Assembly (NCBI GenBank): GCA_009760885.1
Contig: CM019716.1
Location: 9,866,438-9,930,437, forward strand
Direction of reading: 5' to 3'
DNA from: Achatina immaculata
Lineage: Eukaryota > Mollusca > Gastropoda > Stylommatophora > Achatinidae
DNA: 64,000 nt
A program made the position numbers and the translations under genes. This document shows positions 24,346 to 36,034 of this stretch, piece after piece; within the stretch, counting starts at the first letter, position 1, and the number at the start of each line of letters is the position of its first letter. The notes under the pieces are model-generated. The model saw nothing but the letters and a program-made list of their open reading frames with translations. It did no database searches and was not told where the DNA came from.

Positions 24346-24520
24346 TCTAGCTCATTCCCTTCCTGGCTGGCTGGATAACTTTTCAGTAGCTTCCAGTAGA
24401 ATCAAGTCTGCTTTCACTACTAGGTGTTCCTGACCTGAGCAGGAAGCTAGATACAGAACTCAGGACATTTCATGACTCTAGCTCATTCCCTTCCTGGCTG
24501 GCTCCAGAACTTTTCAGTAC
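24339..24520. repeat. Dispersed duplicate of a 33-bp segment
   Basis: catgactctagctcattccc plus ttcctggctggct occurs at 24339 and again at 24471, both after mariner-derived sequence. It may mark a small duplication at the element end. Confidence 0.6.
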
Positions 24521-24754
24521 TACCTCATATTAACAGTTACAGCATGGTTCTACAGCTAAAACTGGGATTAAGTATCAAATGCTAGAAACTGTTTCCTCGT
24601 GTCAAACTTTCTAAGTGGTTTCCTAATGTCAAAAACTACAAACCATTTCCAAATGTCAAATGCCAGAAACTGTCAGCAATGTCAGCTAGCCTCAAACAAG
24701 ACAGAAATAGGACATGAAACAGCTTTTCTTACTATGTAACTAATTTGCTCCACA

Positions 24755-26098
24755 AACTCTCACATAAAATCTGCATAAGCCTGACTCTGCCTTACTTACA
24801 TACCTTACTTGCTTGCCTTACTTGTATGTCTTACTTACATACCTTACTTGCTTGTCTTACTTGTATGTCTTACTTACATACCTTACCTAATTTGCTCCAC
24901 AAACTCTCACATAAAATCTGCATAAGCCTGACTCTGCCTTACTTACATACCTTACTTGCTTGTCTTACTTACATACCTTACTTGCTTGTCTTACTTACAT
25001 ACCTTACTTGCTTGTCTTACTTACATACCTTACTTGCTTGTCTTACTTACATACCTTACTTGTATGTCTTAGTTACATACCTTACTTGCTTGCCTTACTT
25101 ACATACCTTACTTGTATGTCTTAGTTACATACCTTACTTGCTTGCCTTACTTACATACCTTACTTGTATGTCTTACTTACATACCTTAATTGCTTGTCTT
25201 ACTTATATACCTTACTTGCTTGTCTTACTTACATACCTTACTTGCTTGTCTTACTTACATACCTTATTTGCTTGTCTTACTTACATACATTACTTGCTTG
25301 TCTTCCTTACATACCTTATTTGTATGTCTTACTTACATACCTTACTTCCTTGCCTTACTTACATACCTTACTTGCTTGTCTTACTTACATACCTTACTTG
25401 CTTGTCTTACTTACATACCTTATTTGCTTGTCTTACTTACATACCTTACTTGCTTGTCTTACTTACATACCTTATTTGTATGTCTTACTTACATACCTTA
25501 ATTGCTTGTCTTACTTACATACCTTATTTGTATGTCTTACTTACATACCTTATTTGTATGTCTTACTTACATACCTTATTTGCTTGCCTTACTTACATAC
25601 CTTACTTGCTTGCCTTACTTACATACCTTACTTGCTTGTCTTACTTACATACCTTATTTGTATGTCTTACTTACATACCTTACTTGCTTGTCTTACTTAC
25701 ATACCTTATTTGTATGTCTTACTTACATACCTTACTTGCTTGTCTTACTTACATACCTTACTTGTATGTCTTACTTACATACCTTACTTGCTTGTCTTAC
25801 TTACATACCTTATTTGCTTGCCTTACTTACATACCTTACTTGCTTGTCTTACTTACATACCTTATTTGCTTGCCTTACTTACATACCTTATTTGTATGTC
25901 TTACTTACATACCTTACTTGCTTGCCTTACTTACATACCTTACTTGCTTGCCTTACTTACATACCTTATTTGTATGTCTTACTTACATACCTTACTTGTA
26001 TGTCTTACTTGCATACCTTACTTGTATGTCTTACTTGCATACCTTACTTGCTTGCCTTACTTACATACCTTATTTGTATGTCTTACTTGCATACCTCA
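24755..26098. repeat. 26-bp minisatellite, about 48 copies
   Basis: The unit is cttacttacataccttact plus tgcttg or tgtatg. A segment with ctccacaaactctcacataa is present both before the array and at about 24895, so part of the left flank was copied into it. Alternating unit variants keep long frames open (471 and 372 codons), which encode only YLHTLLACLTYIPY-type repeats. Confidence 0.95.
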
Positions 26099-26374
26099 CA
26101 AGGAATTTTTTTCACCTAAAAAAAGTTTTGTTTGTGAGAGAAAATATTACACAAACCTAGTAAAATTCTGTCAACAGAATCTGCTATCTCTAGCTACACT
26201 CAAATTATCATCAACTTATCATAAAAAATCTAAACTTAATCAAATCTCTCTTCATGTACACACACACACAGAGGGTGCATAGATTAACAGTAAGCACTCT
26301 TCAAAAGCAAACATGCCATCAGTTTCAAGGAAACAAAGTCATCCATGTCAGCATCTCTGAAATCATTGTTTACA

Positions 26375-26890
26375 GTTGTCCTGCCTACAATCTGAGCTCT
26401 AAAATCATCTCTTACATCTGTCCTGCCTACAATCTGAGCTCTGAAATCATCTCTTGTCCTGCCTGTTATCTCAGCTCTGAAATAATCTCTTGTCCTGCCT
26501 GTTATCTCAGCTCTGAAATCATCTCTTGCCCTGGCTACAATCTCAGCTCTGAAATCATCTCTTGTCCTGCCTACAAACTCAGCTCTGAAACCATCTCTTG
26601 TCCTGCCTACAATCTCAGCTCTGAAACCATCTCCTGTCCTGCCTACAATCTCAGCTCTGAAATCATCTCTTGTCCTGCCTACAATCTCAGCTCTGAAACC
26701 ATCTCTTGTCCTGCCTACAATCTCAGCTCTGAAATCATCTCTTGTCCTGCCTACAATCTCAGCTCTGAAATCATCTCTTGTCCTGCCTACAATCTCAGCT
26801 CTGAAACCATCTCTTGTCCTGCCTACAATCTCAGCTCTGAAATCATCTCTTGTCCTGCCTACAATCGCAGCTCTGAAATCATCTCAGAAA
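26375..26890. repeat. 36-bp minisatellite, about 14 copies
   Basis: The unit is tcatctcttgtcctgcctac plus aatctcagctctgaaa. One plus frame is open for 216 codons as a 12-residue repeat (SSEIISCPAYNL). Unit length divisible by three explains the open frame. Confidence 0.95.
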
Positions 26891-27560
26891 AAAGGAGAAG
26901 ATGAGATTGTAGAACAACTTTCTGCCTAGAATGTCAGCTTCTCCCTTCTTCTCTTTACATTGACTAACCACCAAAAAAAATATATGCATTTAAAAACTGC
27001 ATTAAAAAAAAAAGATGATTGTGAAGATGTTAGTGCTAACAGCCTATGACTACAACAAACTTCTGACATGTACAACAGCTGCTGAGACATTTCCCTCACT
27101 GGAAACAGCTGCTTATTTTTGTGCTATGACAAGATGGTCTAAGATGATGGTGACATACACATGAGAAATTTACAACAGATGATATATTTACAACAGATGA
27201 TGTATTTACAAGATATTTACAACTGATGACATAATGTCAACAAGAATAAAGGTGCATTCTTGTACAAATCATATTAATATCATTTTTACAAAATAATGAA
27301 ACATTCTGATTTCACTGGTTTGGTTTTAATAACAACATTTAAGATGTAAGCTGATGCATTATGACAGGCAATATCATGTTTATTGATGTCACAACTTCAA
27401 ATAAGCATGGATGCTAAAAAAAAAAAAAAAATGAATATACACAAATCATACAGATGTCAGATTTTAAAACTTGAAACGGTGTTTCTGATCTTAAACTTGA
27501 CATGATGTTTCCATGCCTGTAAAAACCTGGCATGACGTTTCTGTGCTGTAAAATGGACTG
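26891..27560. other. AT-rich non-repetitive stretch
   Basis: No gene was recognised. There are several poly-A tracts, a short acaacagatgatatattta duplication near 27170-27240, and loose copies of a 38-bp motif (cttgacatgatgtttc) near 27465-27550. Confidence 0.4.
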
Positions 27561-27655
27561 TGAATTGTGACAAATAATATTTGTCTCTGGGAGTGGTTTG
27601 TGTGTTTTATTATTTTCATGGCTGTAGTTTTTACTGGTTCAGCCTCTGTTATGTA
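27561..27655 (-). mobile_element. LINE RNase H domain, downstream half
   Basis: The minus strand reads AYSNNYITEAEPVKTTAMKI and then KHTNHSQRQILFVT. This matches the second half of a LINE RNase H domain, including the Glu of the E-A-E-A-type helix. Where the family has a catalytic Asp after the FVT strand, this copy reads IHSP, so it is dead. Its first residues are the last unit of the adjoining 27-bp array, and the upstream half of the same domain is at 29265-29400. Confidence 0.7.
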
Positions 27656-29270
27656 GTTATTAGAGTAGGCATCTGTTATGTAGTTATTGGAGTAGGCATC
27701 TGTTATGTAGTTACTGGCGTAGGCATCTGTTATGTAGTAACTGGAGTAGGTATCTGTTATGTAGTTATTGGAGTAGGCATCTGTTATGTAGTAACTGGAG
27801 TAGGTATCTGTTATGTAGTTATTGGAGTAGGTATCTGTTATGTAGTTATTGGAGTAGGTATCTGTTATGTAGTTATTGGAGTAGGCATCTGTTATGTAGT
27901 TATTGGAGTAGGTATCTGTTATGTAGTTATTGAAGTAGGTATCTGTTATGTAGTTATTGGAGTAGTTATCTGTTATGTAGTTATTGGAGTAGGCATCTGT
28001 TATGTAGTTATTGGATTAGGTATCTGTTATGTAGTTATTGGAGTAGGTATCTGTTATGTAGTTATTGGAGTAGGTATCTGTTATGTAGTTACTGGAGTAG
28101 GTATCTGTTATGTAGTTATTGGAGTAGGTATCTGTTATGTAGTTACTGGAGTAGGTATCTGTTATGTAGTTATTGGAGTAGGTATCTGTTATGTAGTTAT
28201 TGGAGTAGGTATCTGTTATGTAGTTATTGGAGTAGGCATCTGTTATGTAGTTATTGGAGTAGGCATCTGTTATGTAGTTATTGGAGTAGGTATCTGTTAT
28301 GTAGTAACTGGAGTAGGCATCTGTTATGTAGTAACTGGAGTAGGCATCTGTTATGTAGTAACTGGAGTAGGCATCTGTTACGTAGTTATTGGAGTAGGCA
28401 TCTGTTATGTAGTAACTGGAGTAGGCATCTGTTATGTAGTAACTGGAGTAGGCATCTGTTATGTAGTAACTGGAGTAGGCATCTGTTATGTAGTAACTGG
28501 AGTAGGCATCTGTTATGTAGTTATTGGAGTAGGCATCTGTTATGCAGTAACTGGAGTAGGCATCTGTTATGTAGTTATTGGAGTAGGCACCCGTTACGTA
28601 GTAACTGGAGTAGGTATCTGTTATGTAGTTACTGGAGTAGGTATCTGTTATGTAGTAACTGGAGTAGGTATCTGTTATGTAGTTATTGGAGTAGGTATCT
28701 GTTATGTAGTTATTGGAGTAGGCATCTGTTATGTAGTTATTGGAGTAGGTATCTGTTATGTAGTTATTGGAGTAGGCATCTGTTATGTAGTAACTGGAGT
28801 AGGTATCTGTTATGTAGTTATTGGAGTAGGTATCTGTTATGTAGTTATTGGAGTAGGTATCTGTTATGTAGTTATTGGAGTAGGCATCTGTTATGTAGTT
28901 ATTGGAGTAGGTATCTGTTATGTAGTTATTGGAGTAGGTATCTGTTATGTAGTTATTGGAGTAGGTATCTGTTATGTAGTTATTGGAGTAGGCATCTGTT
29001 ATGTAGTTATTGGAGTAGGTATCTGTTATGTAGTTATTGGAGTAGGTATCTGTTATGTAGTTATTGGAGTAGGTATCTGTTATGTAGTTACTGGATTAGG
29101 TATCTGTTATGTAGTTATTGGAGTAGGCATCTGTTATGTAGTTATTGGAGTAGGTATCTGTTATGTAGTTATTGGAGTAGGCATCTGTTATGTAGTTATT
29201 GGAGTAGGTATCTGTTATGTAGTTATTGGAGTAGGTATCTGTTATGTAGTTATTGGAGTAGGCACCTGTT
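27635..29270. repeat. 27-bp minisatellite, about 60 copies, inside a LINE RNase H domain
   Basis: The unit is gttattggagtaggcatctg plus ttatgta, with atct/ctct and tatt/aact variants. The minus strand encodes AYSNNYITD nine residues at a time, which is the RNase H sequence found at both edges. The plus strand is open for 574 codons (YVVIGVGIC repeated). The minus frame is broken where ggattagg variants make a stop (about 28015 and 29094). Confidence 0.95.
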
Positions 29271-29570
29271 GGTATAGCCATCTGTATTGTGTGTTCTTGT
29301 TTTAATTTTATAAAGATATCTGCATTTTCTGTGGTGTTTGTAGCTGATCCATCTGTGTATATATGTGTCCAGTACATTTTGGGCTAGTTTTTCTTGCTAT
29401 ATAATGTGTTGCTATCACTTGTTTTTCTTTTACTGTTTGGGTTCCTTTTTTTTTTTCTGTATGCCTGGGAGTTGTTCTGGTAATTCTGGCAATGTTTTGG
29501 CTTTCCACGGTGAGAATCTGCAAAATGATCATAGAGGCTTGCTTTGTCTCTGGCATTGTTGGGTCATCTT
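29265..29570 (-). mobile_element. LINE connection region and RNase H domain, upstream half
   Basis: The minus strand reads SPWKAKTLPELPEQLPGIQK, then CTGHIYTDGSATNTTENAD, then IQMAIPTGAYSNNY. The LP-...-IPGI block followed by YTDGSAT is the usual entry into the RNase H domain of I-like LINEs, with the first catalytic Asp in TDGSA. The domain breaks off after AYSNNY into the 27-bp array and resumes at 27655. One stop and a frame change lie upstream of the domain. Confidence 0.75.
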
Positions 29571-30510
29571 GTAGGAATTTCTTTGCTCTTTGAAGTTTGT
29601 TCTCTTTACTCTACCTTTGCCTTGGTTGTGAATACGATCATACACTGGCTGTTCTTCTTCATCTTGTAGGAATTTCTTTCTCTTTGAAGTTTGCTCTCTT
29701 TACTCTACCTTTGCCCTGGTTGTGAATATGATCATACACTGGCTGTTCATCTTGTAGGAATTTCTTTGCTCTTTGAAGTTTGCTCTCTTTACTCTACCTT
29801 TGCCTTGGTTGTGAATACGATCATACACTGGCTGTTCTTCTTCATCTTGTAGGAATTTCTTTGCTCTTTGAAGTTTGTTCTCTTTACTCTACCTTTGCCT
29901 TGGTTGTGAATACGATCATACACTGGCTGTCTTCTTCATCTTGTAGGAATTTCTTTGCTCTTTGAAGTTTGCTCTCTTTACTCTACCTTTGCCTTGGTTG
30001 TGAATATGATCATACACTGGCTGTTCTTCTTGTAGGAATTTCTTTGCTCTTTGAAGTTTGCTCTCTTTACTCTACCTTTGCCTTGGTTGTGAATACGATC
30101 ATACACTGGCTGTTCTTCTTCATCTTGTAGGAATTTCTTTGCTCTTTGAAGTTTGTTCTCTTTACTCTACCTTTGCCTTGGTTGTGAATACGATCATACA
30201 CTGGCTGTCTTCTTCATCTTGTAGGAATTTCTTTGCTCTTTGAAGTTTGCTCTCTTTACTCTACCTTTGCCTTGGTTGTGAATATGATCATACACTGGCT
30301 GTTCTTCTTGTAGGAATTTCTTTGCTCTTTGGATGAAGTTTGTTCTCTACCTTTGCTTTAGTTGTGAATATGATCATACACTGGCTGTTCTTCTTCATCT
30401 TGTAGGAATTTCTTTGCTCTTTGAAGTTTGTTCTCTTTACTCTACCTTTGCCTTGGTTGTGAATATGATCATACACTGGCTGTTCTTCTTCATCTTGTAG
30501 GAATTTCTCT
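29565..30510. repeat. About 93-bp minisatellite, roughly 10 copies
   Basis: The unit contains aggaatttctttgctctttg, aagtttgctctctttactct and gaatacgatcatacactggc. A 278-bp block (three units) at about 29780-30057 is repeated exactly at 30058-30335. The array directly abuts the LINE connection region. Its minus strand encodes a basic repeat (KRTNFKEQRNSYKMKKN), so it may be an expanded stretch of the same LINE ORF. Confidence 0.9.
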
Positions 30511-30584
30511 GTAGTAATGTTTTCAGTTTCCTCCTGTCTTCTACATGTTGTATTTGTTCTATTTTTAGTCAAATCTGGGTAGAA

Positions 30585-30700
30585 GTATACGATCTTAATG
30601 AAATCCTAGTGAAATTATATAATTTTAGTCAAATCCAAGGGAAATTATATGATCAGTGAAATCTGGGTGAACTTATATATCTTAGTGAAATCTTGTGATT
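30585..30700. repeat. Degenerate repeat of about 40 bp
   Basis: Three loose copies of gtcaaatctgggtagaa / gaaattatatgatc. It is diverged enough that the unit boundary is uncertain. Confidence 0.5.
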
Positions 30701-30744
30701 TTTGTGGACTCCTGTTTTTATTTTAATCCTATGATCTTTACACT

Positions 30745-31040
30745 CATGTCAGGAGAAAGTGTGAGACAAGATGTTACTGTTTTCATGTCAGGAGAAAGTG
30801 TGAGACAAGATGTTACTGTTTTCATATCAGGAGAAAGTGTGAGACAAGATGTTACTGTTTTCATATCAGGAGAAAGTGTGAGACAAGGTGTTACTGTTTT
30901 CATATCAGGAGAAAGTGTGAGACAAGATGTTACTGTTTCTTGTCAGGAGAAAGTGTGAGACAAGATGTTACTATTTTCATGTCAGGAGAAAGTGTGAGAC
31001 AAGATGTCACTGTTTTCATGTCAGGAGAAAGATAAGAGAG
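30745..31040. repeat. 38-bp minisatellite, about 8 copies
   Basis: The unit is tcaggagaaagtgtgagaca plus agatgttactgttttcat. The right end is degenerate. Confidence 0.9.
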
Positions 31041-31109
31041 AAAGTGCAAGACATAGCTATTAGACAAGATGTTAAAAAAATATTTTATACATAATTTACA
31101 CATAAAAAT

Positions 31110-32223
31110 GTATGTATACTTCACCAGTCTCTAAGAGTGCATTTCACTCTACTAGCCTCAAAGAGTGTATGTCATCTGCCTCTAAGAGTGCATGTCATCT
31201 GCCTCTAAACATGTGCTTCACCAGCCTCTGGAGTGTATATGTCACTAATCTATAAGAGTGTATACCTCCAGCCTCCAAGAGTGTATGTTACTAATCTATA
31301 AGAGTATATATCACTAATTTATAAGAGTAAATGTCACTAATCTATAAGAGTATATGTCACTAAGCTATAAGAGTATATATCACTAATCTATAAGAGTGTA
31401 TGTCACTAAGCTATAAGAGTAAATGTCACCAATCTATAAGAGTATATGTCACTAATCTATAAGAGTATATATCACTAATTTGTATATCACTAATGTATAA
31501 GAGTGTGTCACTAATTTATAAGAGTGTATGTCACTAATTTATAAGAGTGTATGTCACTAATTTATAAGAGTGTATGTCACTAATCTATAAGAGTGTATAT
31601 CACTAATCTATGAGTGTATGTCTCCAACCTGTAAGAGTGTATGCCACTAATCTATGAGTGTATGTCTCCAACCTGTAAGAGTGTATGCCACTAATCTATG
31701 AGTGTATGTCTCCAACCTGTAAGAGTGTATGCCACTAATCTATGAATACATGTCGCTAATCTATAAGAGTGTATGTCATTAATCTATAAGAGTATATGTC
31801 ACTAATCAATAAGAGCGTATGTCACTAATCTATAAGAGTATATGTCACTAATCTATAAGACTGTATGTCACTAATCTATAAGAGTATATGTCACTAATCT
31901 TTAAGAGTATATGTCACTAATCTATAAGAGTGTATGTCACTAATCTATAAGACTGTATGTCACTAATCTATAAGAGTATATGTCACTAATCTTTAAGAGT
32001 ATATGTCACTAATCTATAAGAGTATATGTCACTAATCTTTAAGAGTATATGTCACTAATCTATAAGAGTATATGTCACTAATCTATAAGACTGTATGTCA
32101 CTAATCTATAAGAGTATATGTCACTAATCTTTAAGAGTATATGTCACTAATCTATAAGAGTGTATGTCACTAATCTATGAGTGTATGTCTCCAGCCTGTA
32201 AGAGTGTATGTCACTAATCTATA
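31110..32223. repeat. 23-bp minisatellite, about 47 copies
   Basis: The unit is gtcactaatctataagagtg plus tat. Early copies (31110-31280) are diverged (cagcctctaagagtg). A LINE is inserted at 32223 with an apparent target-site duplication. Confidence 0.95.
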
Positions 32224-33739
32224 TTGTTGTTGTTTGTCCATCATCTTCGATGATGACCAAAGCTTCATCTTGGTCTAAATAGAGTGATGTGTGTCCGTGC
32301 ATGACCAACTAGTCCTATACGAGCTCTAAAGTTTTGCCACACACGGAACATACATGTCCAGATTCAGTTGTGGGTGCTTGTGCTGCCTTGGCTTTTCGCA
32401 TTGCGCGTTTGTGCTGGGCACTTTCAGTTCTTGAGCGCTCTGCTCTCTGGACACCCAGGGTGGTTAAAGCCCTCCATGATGGGCAGACTTGTGCTATGGC
32501 CTCCCAAGAGTTTATGTCTATCCTGAAGGCTTTGAGTGAGGTTTTGAGCGTATCCTTGTAATGCTTTTTTGCCCTCCTGTTTTCCACTTTTCGTTCAGTA
32601 GTTCCCCATAAAGGAGTTGTTTGGGCAGTCCAGTGTTACTCATTCTGACTACGTGCCCTGTCCATCGAATTTGCGCCTTTAGAAGCATTGTGTAAATGCT
32701 TGGAATTTTAGCTCTTGTGAGGACTTTGGTATCAGGAATCAGTTGCTGCCATTTGACGTTCAGTATTTTTCTGAGACAGCCTAGATGGAAGTGATTTAGT
32801 TGTCTTTCATGTCTACTGTAGACTGCCCAAGTTTCTGCTGCATACATTAGAGTGGTCAGAACGACAGCTTTATAGACCTTTAACTTGCTGGTAACGCCGA
32901 GTCCTCTTCTTTCCCATACATTTTTTCCTAGCCTCCCAAATGCTGCGCTGGCTTTAGCTATTCTGTTGCTGATTTCAGCATCAAGACTGACTGCCCCGGA
33001 AAAGGTACTGCCAGGATAAGTGAAATTTTATAGGGATTTTAGCTTTTGTCCCTTTATCACGATTTCCAGGTCATTATATTCTTTGTTGGGGGCGGGTTGA
33101 CATACGACTTCTGTTTTCCTGATGTTGATCGTAAGGCCAAAGTTGTCACACGCCTCCGAGAAGTTATCAGTAATAGTTTGCATGTTAGATATTGCGTTAG
33201 CATTTAGTGCACAGTCATCGGCAAACAGAAAGTCTTTGATTTTTGCATTCCTAACTTTTGAGGCAGCTTCTAATCACCTTAGATTGAAGAGCTTTCCGTC
33301 TGTTCTATAAATTAACAAAATACAGTTTTCATTTGAGCTTCTGGAAGTGTCCATGAGCATGGCCGAGAACACCTGAAGAGTGTGGGTGCAAGGACACATC
33401 CCTGCTTTACCTCACAGGTAACAGGAAAGGGTTTGGAGACCTCACCATCATCAAGAACACAAACCTTCATGCCCTCATGAAACTGACAAACTATTTCTAT
33501 GAACCTGGCTGGGCATCCAAATTTTGCCATTATGACCCAAAGACATCACTGTTGACACTAATCTATAAGAGTGTATGTCAGCAGCCTCTAAGAGTGTATG
33601 TCACTAATCTATAAGAGTGTATGTCAGCAGCCTCTAAGAGTGTATGTCACTAATCTATAAAAGTGTATGTAAGCAGCCTCTAAGAGTGTATGTCACTAAT
33701 CTATAAGAGTGTATGTCAGCAGCCTCTAAGAGTGTATGT
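32145..33739. repeat. 1,595-bp tandem duplication (array plus LINE), copy A
   Basis: The block holding the end of the 23-bp array, the LINE at 32224-33556 and the following array recurs with offset 1,595. The borders lie within array units, so the exact limits are uncertain by tens of bases. Confidence 0.9.
32224..33556 (-). mobile_element. 5'-truncated LINE, copy A, inserted in the 23-bp array
   Basis: Minus-strand translation gives MAKFGCPARFIEIVCQFHEG and EVKQGCVLAPTLF, then FLFADDCALNANA (a FADD form of the catalytic box). GRLGKNVWERRGL, YAAETWAVYSRHERQLNHFH, IRWTGHVVRMSNTGLPKQLL and a C-terminal zinc-knuckle start (CSVCGK) follow. Frameshifts and stops break it. The 3' tail (acaacaacaat on the minus strand) abuts actaatctat, which is repeated at the 5' edge, consistent with a target-site duplication taken from the array. 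Confidence 0.85.
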
Positions 33740-33818
33740 CACTAATCTATAAGAGTGTATGTCACTAATCTATGAGTGTATGTCTCCAGCCTGTAAGAGT
33801 GTATGTCACTAATCTATA
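33557..33818. repeat. 23-24-bp array between LINE copies A and B
   Basis: Units ctataagagtgtatgtcac alternate with gcagcctctaagagtgt. The alternating form is not prominent left of the LINE. Confidence 0.9.
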
Positions 33819-35334
33819 TTGTTGTTGTTTGTCCATCATCTTCGATGATGACCAAAGCTTCATCTTGGTCTAAATAGAGTGATGTGTGTCCGTGCATGAC
33901 CAACTAGTCCTATACGAGCTCTAAAGTTTTGCCACACACGGAACATACATGTCCAGATTCAGTTGTGGGTGCTTGTGCTGCCTTGGCTTTTCGCATTGCG
34001 CGTTTGTGCTGGGCACTTTCAGTTCTTGAGCGCTCTGCTCTCTGGACACCCAGGGTGGTTAAAGCCCTCCATGATGGGCAGACTTGTGCTATGGCCTCCC
34101 AAGAGTTTATGTCTATCCTGAAGGCTTTGAGTGAGGTTTTGAGCGTATCCTTGTAATGCTTTTTTGCCCTCCTGTTTTCCACTTTTCGTTCAGTAGTTCC
34201 CCATAAAGGAGTTGTTTGGGCAGTCCAGTGTTACTCATTCTGACTACGTGCCCTGTCCATCGAATTTGCGCCTTTAGAAGCATTGTGTAAATGCTTGGAA
34301 TTTTAGCTCTTGTGAGGACTTTGGTATCAGGAATCAGTTGCTGCCATTTGACGTTCAGTATTTTTCTGAGACAGCCTAGATGGAAGTGATTTAGTTGTCT
34401 TTCATGTCTACTGTAGACTGCCCAAGTTTCTGCTGCATACATTAGAGTGGTCAGAACGACAGCTTTATAGACCTTTAACTTGCTGGTAACGCCGAGTCCT
34501 CTTCTTTCCCATACATTTTTTCCTAGCCTCCCAAATGCTGCGCTGGCTTTAGCTATTCTGTTGCTGATTTCAGCATCAAGACTGACTGCCCCGGAAAAGG
34601 TACTGCCAGGATAAGTGAAATTTTATAGGGATTTTAGCTTTTGTCCCTTTATCACGATTTCCAGGTCATTATATTCTTTGTTGGGGGCGGGTTGACATAC
34701 GACTTCTGTTTTCCTGATGTTGATCGTAAGGCCAAAGTTGTCACACGCCTCCGAGAAGTTATCAGTAATAGTTTGCATGTTAGATATTGCGTTAGCATTT
34801 AGTGCACAGTCATCGGCAAACAGAAAGTCTTTGATTTTTGCATTCCTAACTTTTGAGGCAGCTTCTAATCACCTTAGATTGAAGAGCTTTCCGTCTGTTC
34901 TATAAATTAACAAAATACAGTTTTCATTTGAGCTTCTGGAAGTGTCCATGAGCATGGCCGAGAACACCTGAAGAGTGTGGGTGCAAGGACACATCCCTGC
35001 TTTACCTCACAGGTAACAGGAAAGGGTTTGGAGACCTCACCATCATCAAGAACACAAACCTTCATGCCCTCATGAAACTGACAAACTATTTCTATGAACC
35101 TGGCTGGGCATCCAAATTTTGCCATTATGACCCAAAGACATCACTGTTGACACTAATCTATAAGAGTGTATGTCAGCAGCCTCTAAGAGTGTATGTCACT
35201 AATCTATAAGAGTGTATGTCAGCAGCCTCTAAGAGTGTATGTCACTAATCTATAAAAGTGTATGTAAGCAGCCTCTAAGAGTGTATGTCACTAATCTATA
35301 AGAGTGTATGTCAGCAGCCTCTAAGAGTGTATGT
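33740..35334. repeat. 1,595-bp tandem duplication (array plus LINE), copy B
   Basis: Head-to-tail copy of 32145-33739. Its internal LINE carries the same truncation points and the same disabling changes as copy A. Confidence 0.9.
33819..35151 (-). mobile_element. 5'-truncated LINE, copy B
   Basis: Identical in translation to copy A in every segment compared, including the same frameshifts and the FADD box. The flanking array junctions are also the same, so it arose by DNA duplication and not by a second insertion. Confidence 0.85.
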
Positions 35335-35440
35335 CACTAATCTATAAGAGTGTATGTCACTAATCTATAAGAGTGTATGTCAGCAGCCTCTAAGAGTGTA
35401 TGTCACTAATCTATAAGAGTGTATGTCAGCAGCCTGTGAT
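35150..35440. repeat. 23-24-bp array right of LINE copy B
   Basis: Same alternating units as 33557-33818. The corresponding array in the next duplicate is at 36709-36993, with a slightly different order of units. Confidence 0.9.
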
Positions 35441-35464
35441 GAGTAATATATATTTTTTCTCAGT

Positions 35465-35635
35465 ACAAGACCCAGCTGACACATGAAAGGCACAGCTGAT
35501 ACATGAAAGGCCCAGTTGACACATGAAAGGCCCAGTTGACACATGAAAGACCCAGCTGACACATGAAAGGCCCAGTTGACACATGAAAGACCCAGTTGAC
35601 ACATGAAAGGCCCAGCTGACACATGAAAGGCAGCC
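35465..35635. repeat. 20-bp minisatellite, about 8 copies
   Basis: The unit is acacatgaaaggcccagttg, with agctg variants. Copied at 37022-37195. Confidence 0.95.
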
Positions 35636-35689
35636 TCTGCCAAAAAAAGCAAAAAATAATTTCCTGCTCTCTCGTGATTTTATCTTTTT

Positions 35690-36034
35690 ATATCTTCACA
35701 CAACATGAACAACGTCATGATCACTTTATATCTTCATACAACACACACACGTCATAATCACTTTATATCTTCATACAACACACACACGTCATGATCACTT
35801 TATATCTTCACACAACACACACACGTCATGATCACTTTATATCTTCATACAACACACACATGTCATGATCACTTTATATCTTCATACAACACATACAACG
35901 TCATGATCACTTTATATCTTCACACAACATGCACAACGTCATGATCACTTTATATCTTCATACAACATGCACAATGTCAAGATCAGTTTATATCTTCACA
36001 ACACGAACAACATCATGATCAGTTTATATCTTCA
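35690..36034. repeat. About 37-bp minisatellite, truncated by duplication
   Basis: The unit contains gatcactttatatcttcaca and caacacacacaacgtcat. The array stops at 36034, where the LINE sequence of the next duplicate begins. Confidence 0.9.

Larger units (their letters stand above)
34478..36034. repeat. 1,557-bp tandem duplication, copy 1
   Basis: Starts inside LINE copy B at acttgctggtaacg and runs through the array, the 20-bp array and part of the 37-bp array. It recurs at 36035-37591. Its breakpoints differ from those of the 1,595-bp event, so the two duplications are separate and overlapping. Confidence 0.9.

Noticed and set aside
24745..26160. 471-codon plus-strand open frame as a membrane protein gene
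   Set aside because: It is the translation of a 26-bp minisatellite with a YLHTLLACLTYIPY-type repeat. No promoter, splice or family evidence supports a gene.
27581..29305. 574-codon plus-strand open frame as a repetitive hydrophobic protein
   Set aside because: It is the complement of a 27-bp array whose other strand is derived from LINE RNase H codons, so the frame is a by-product.
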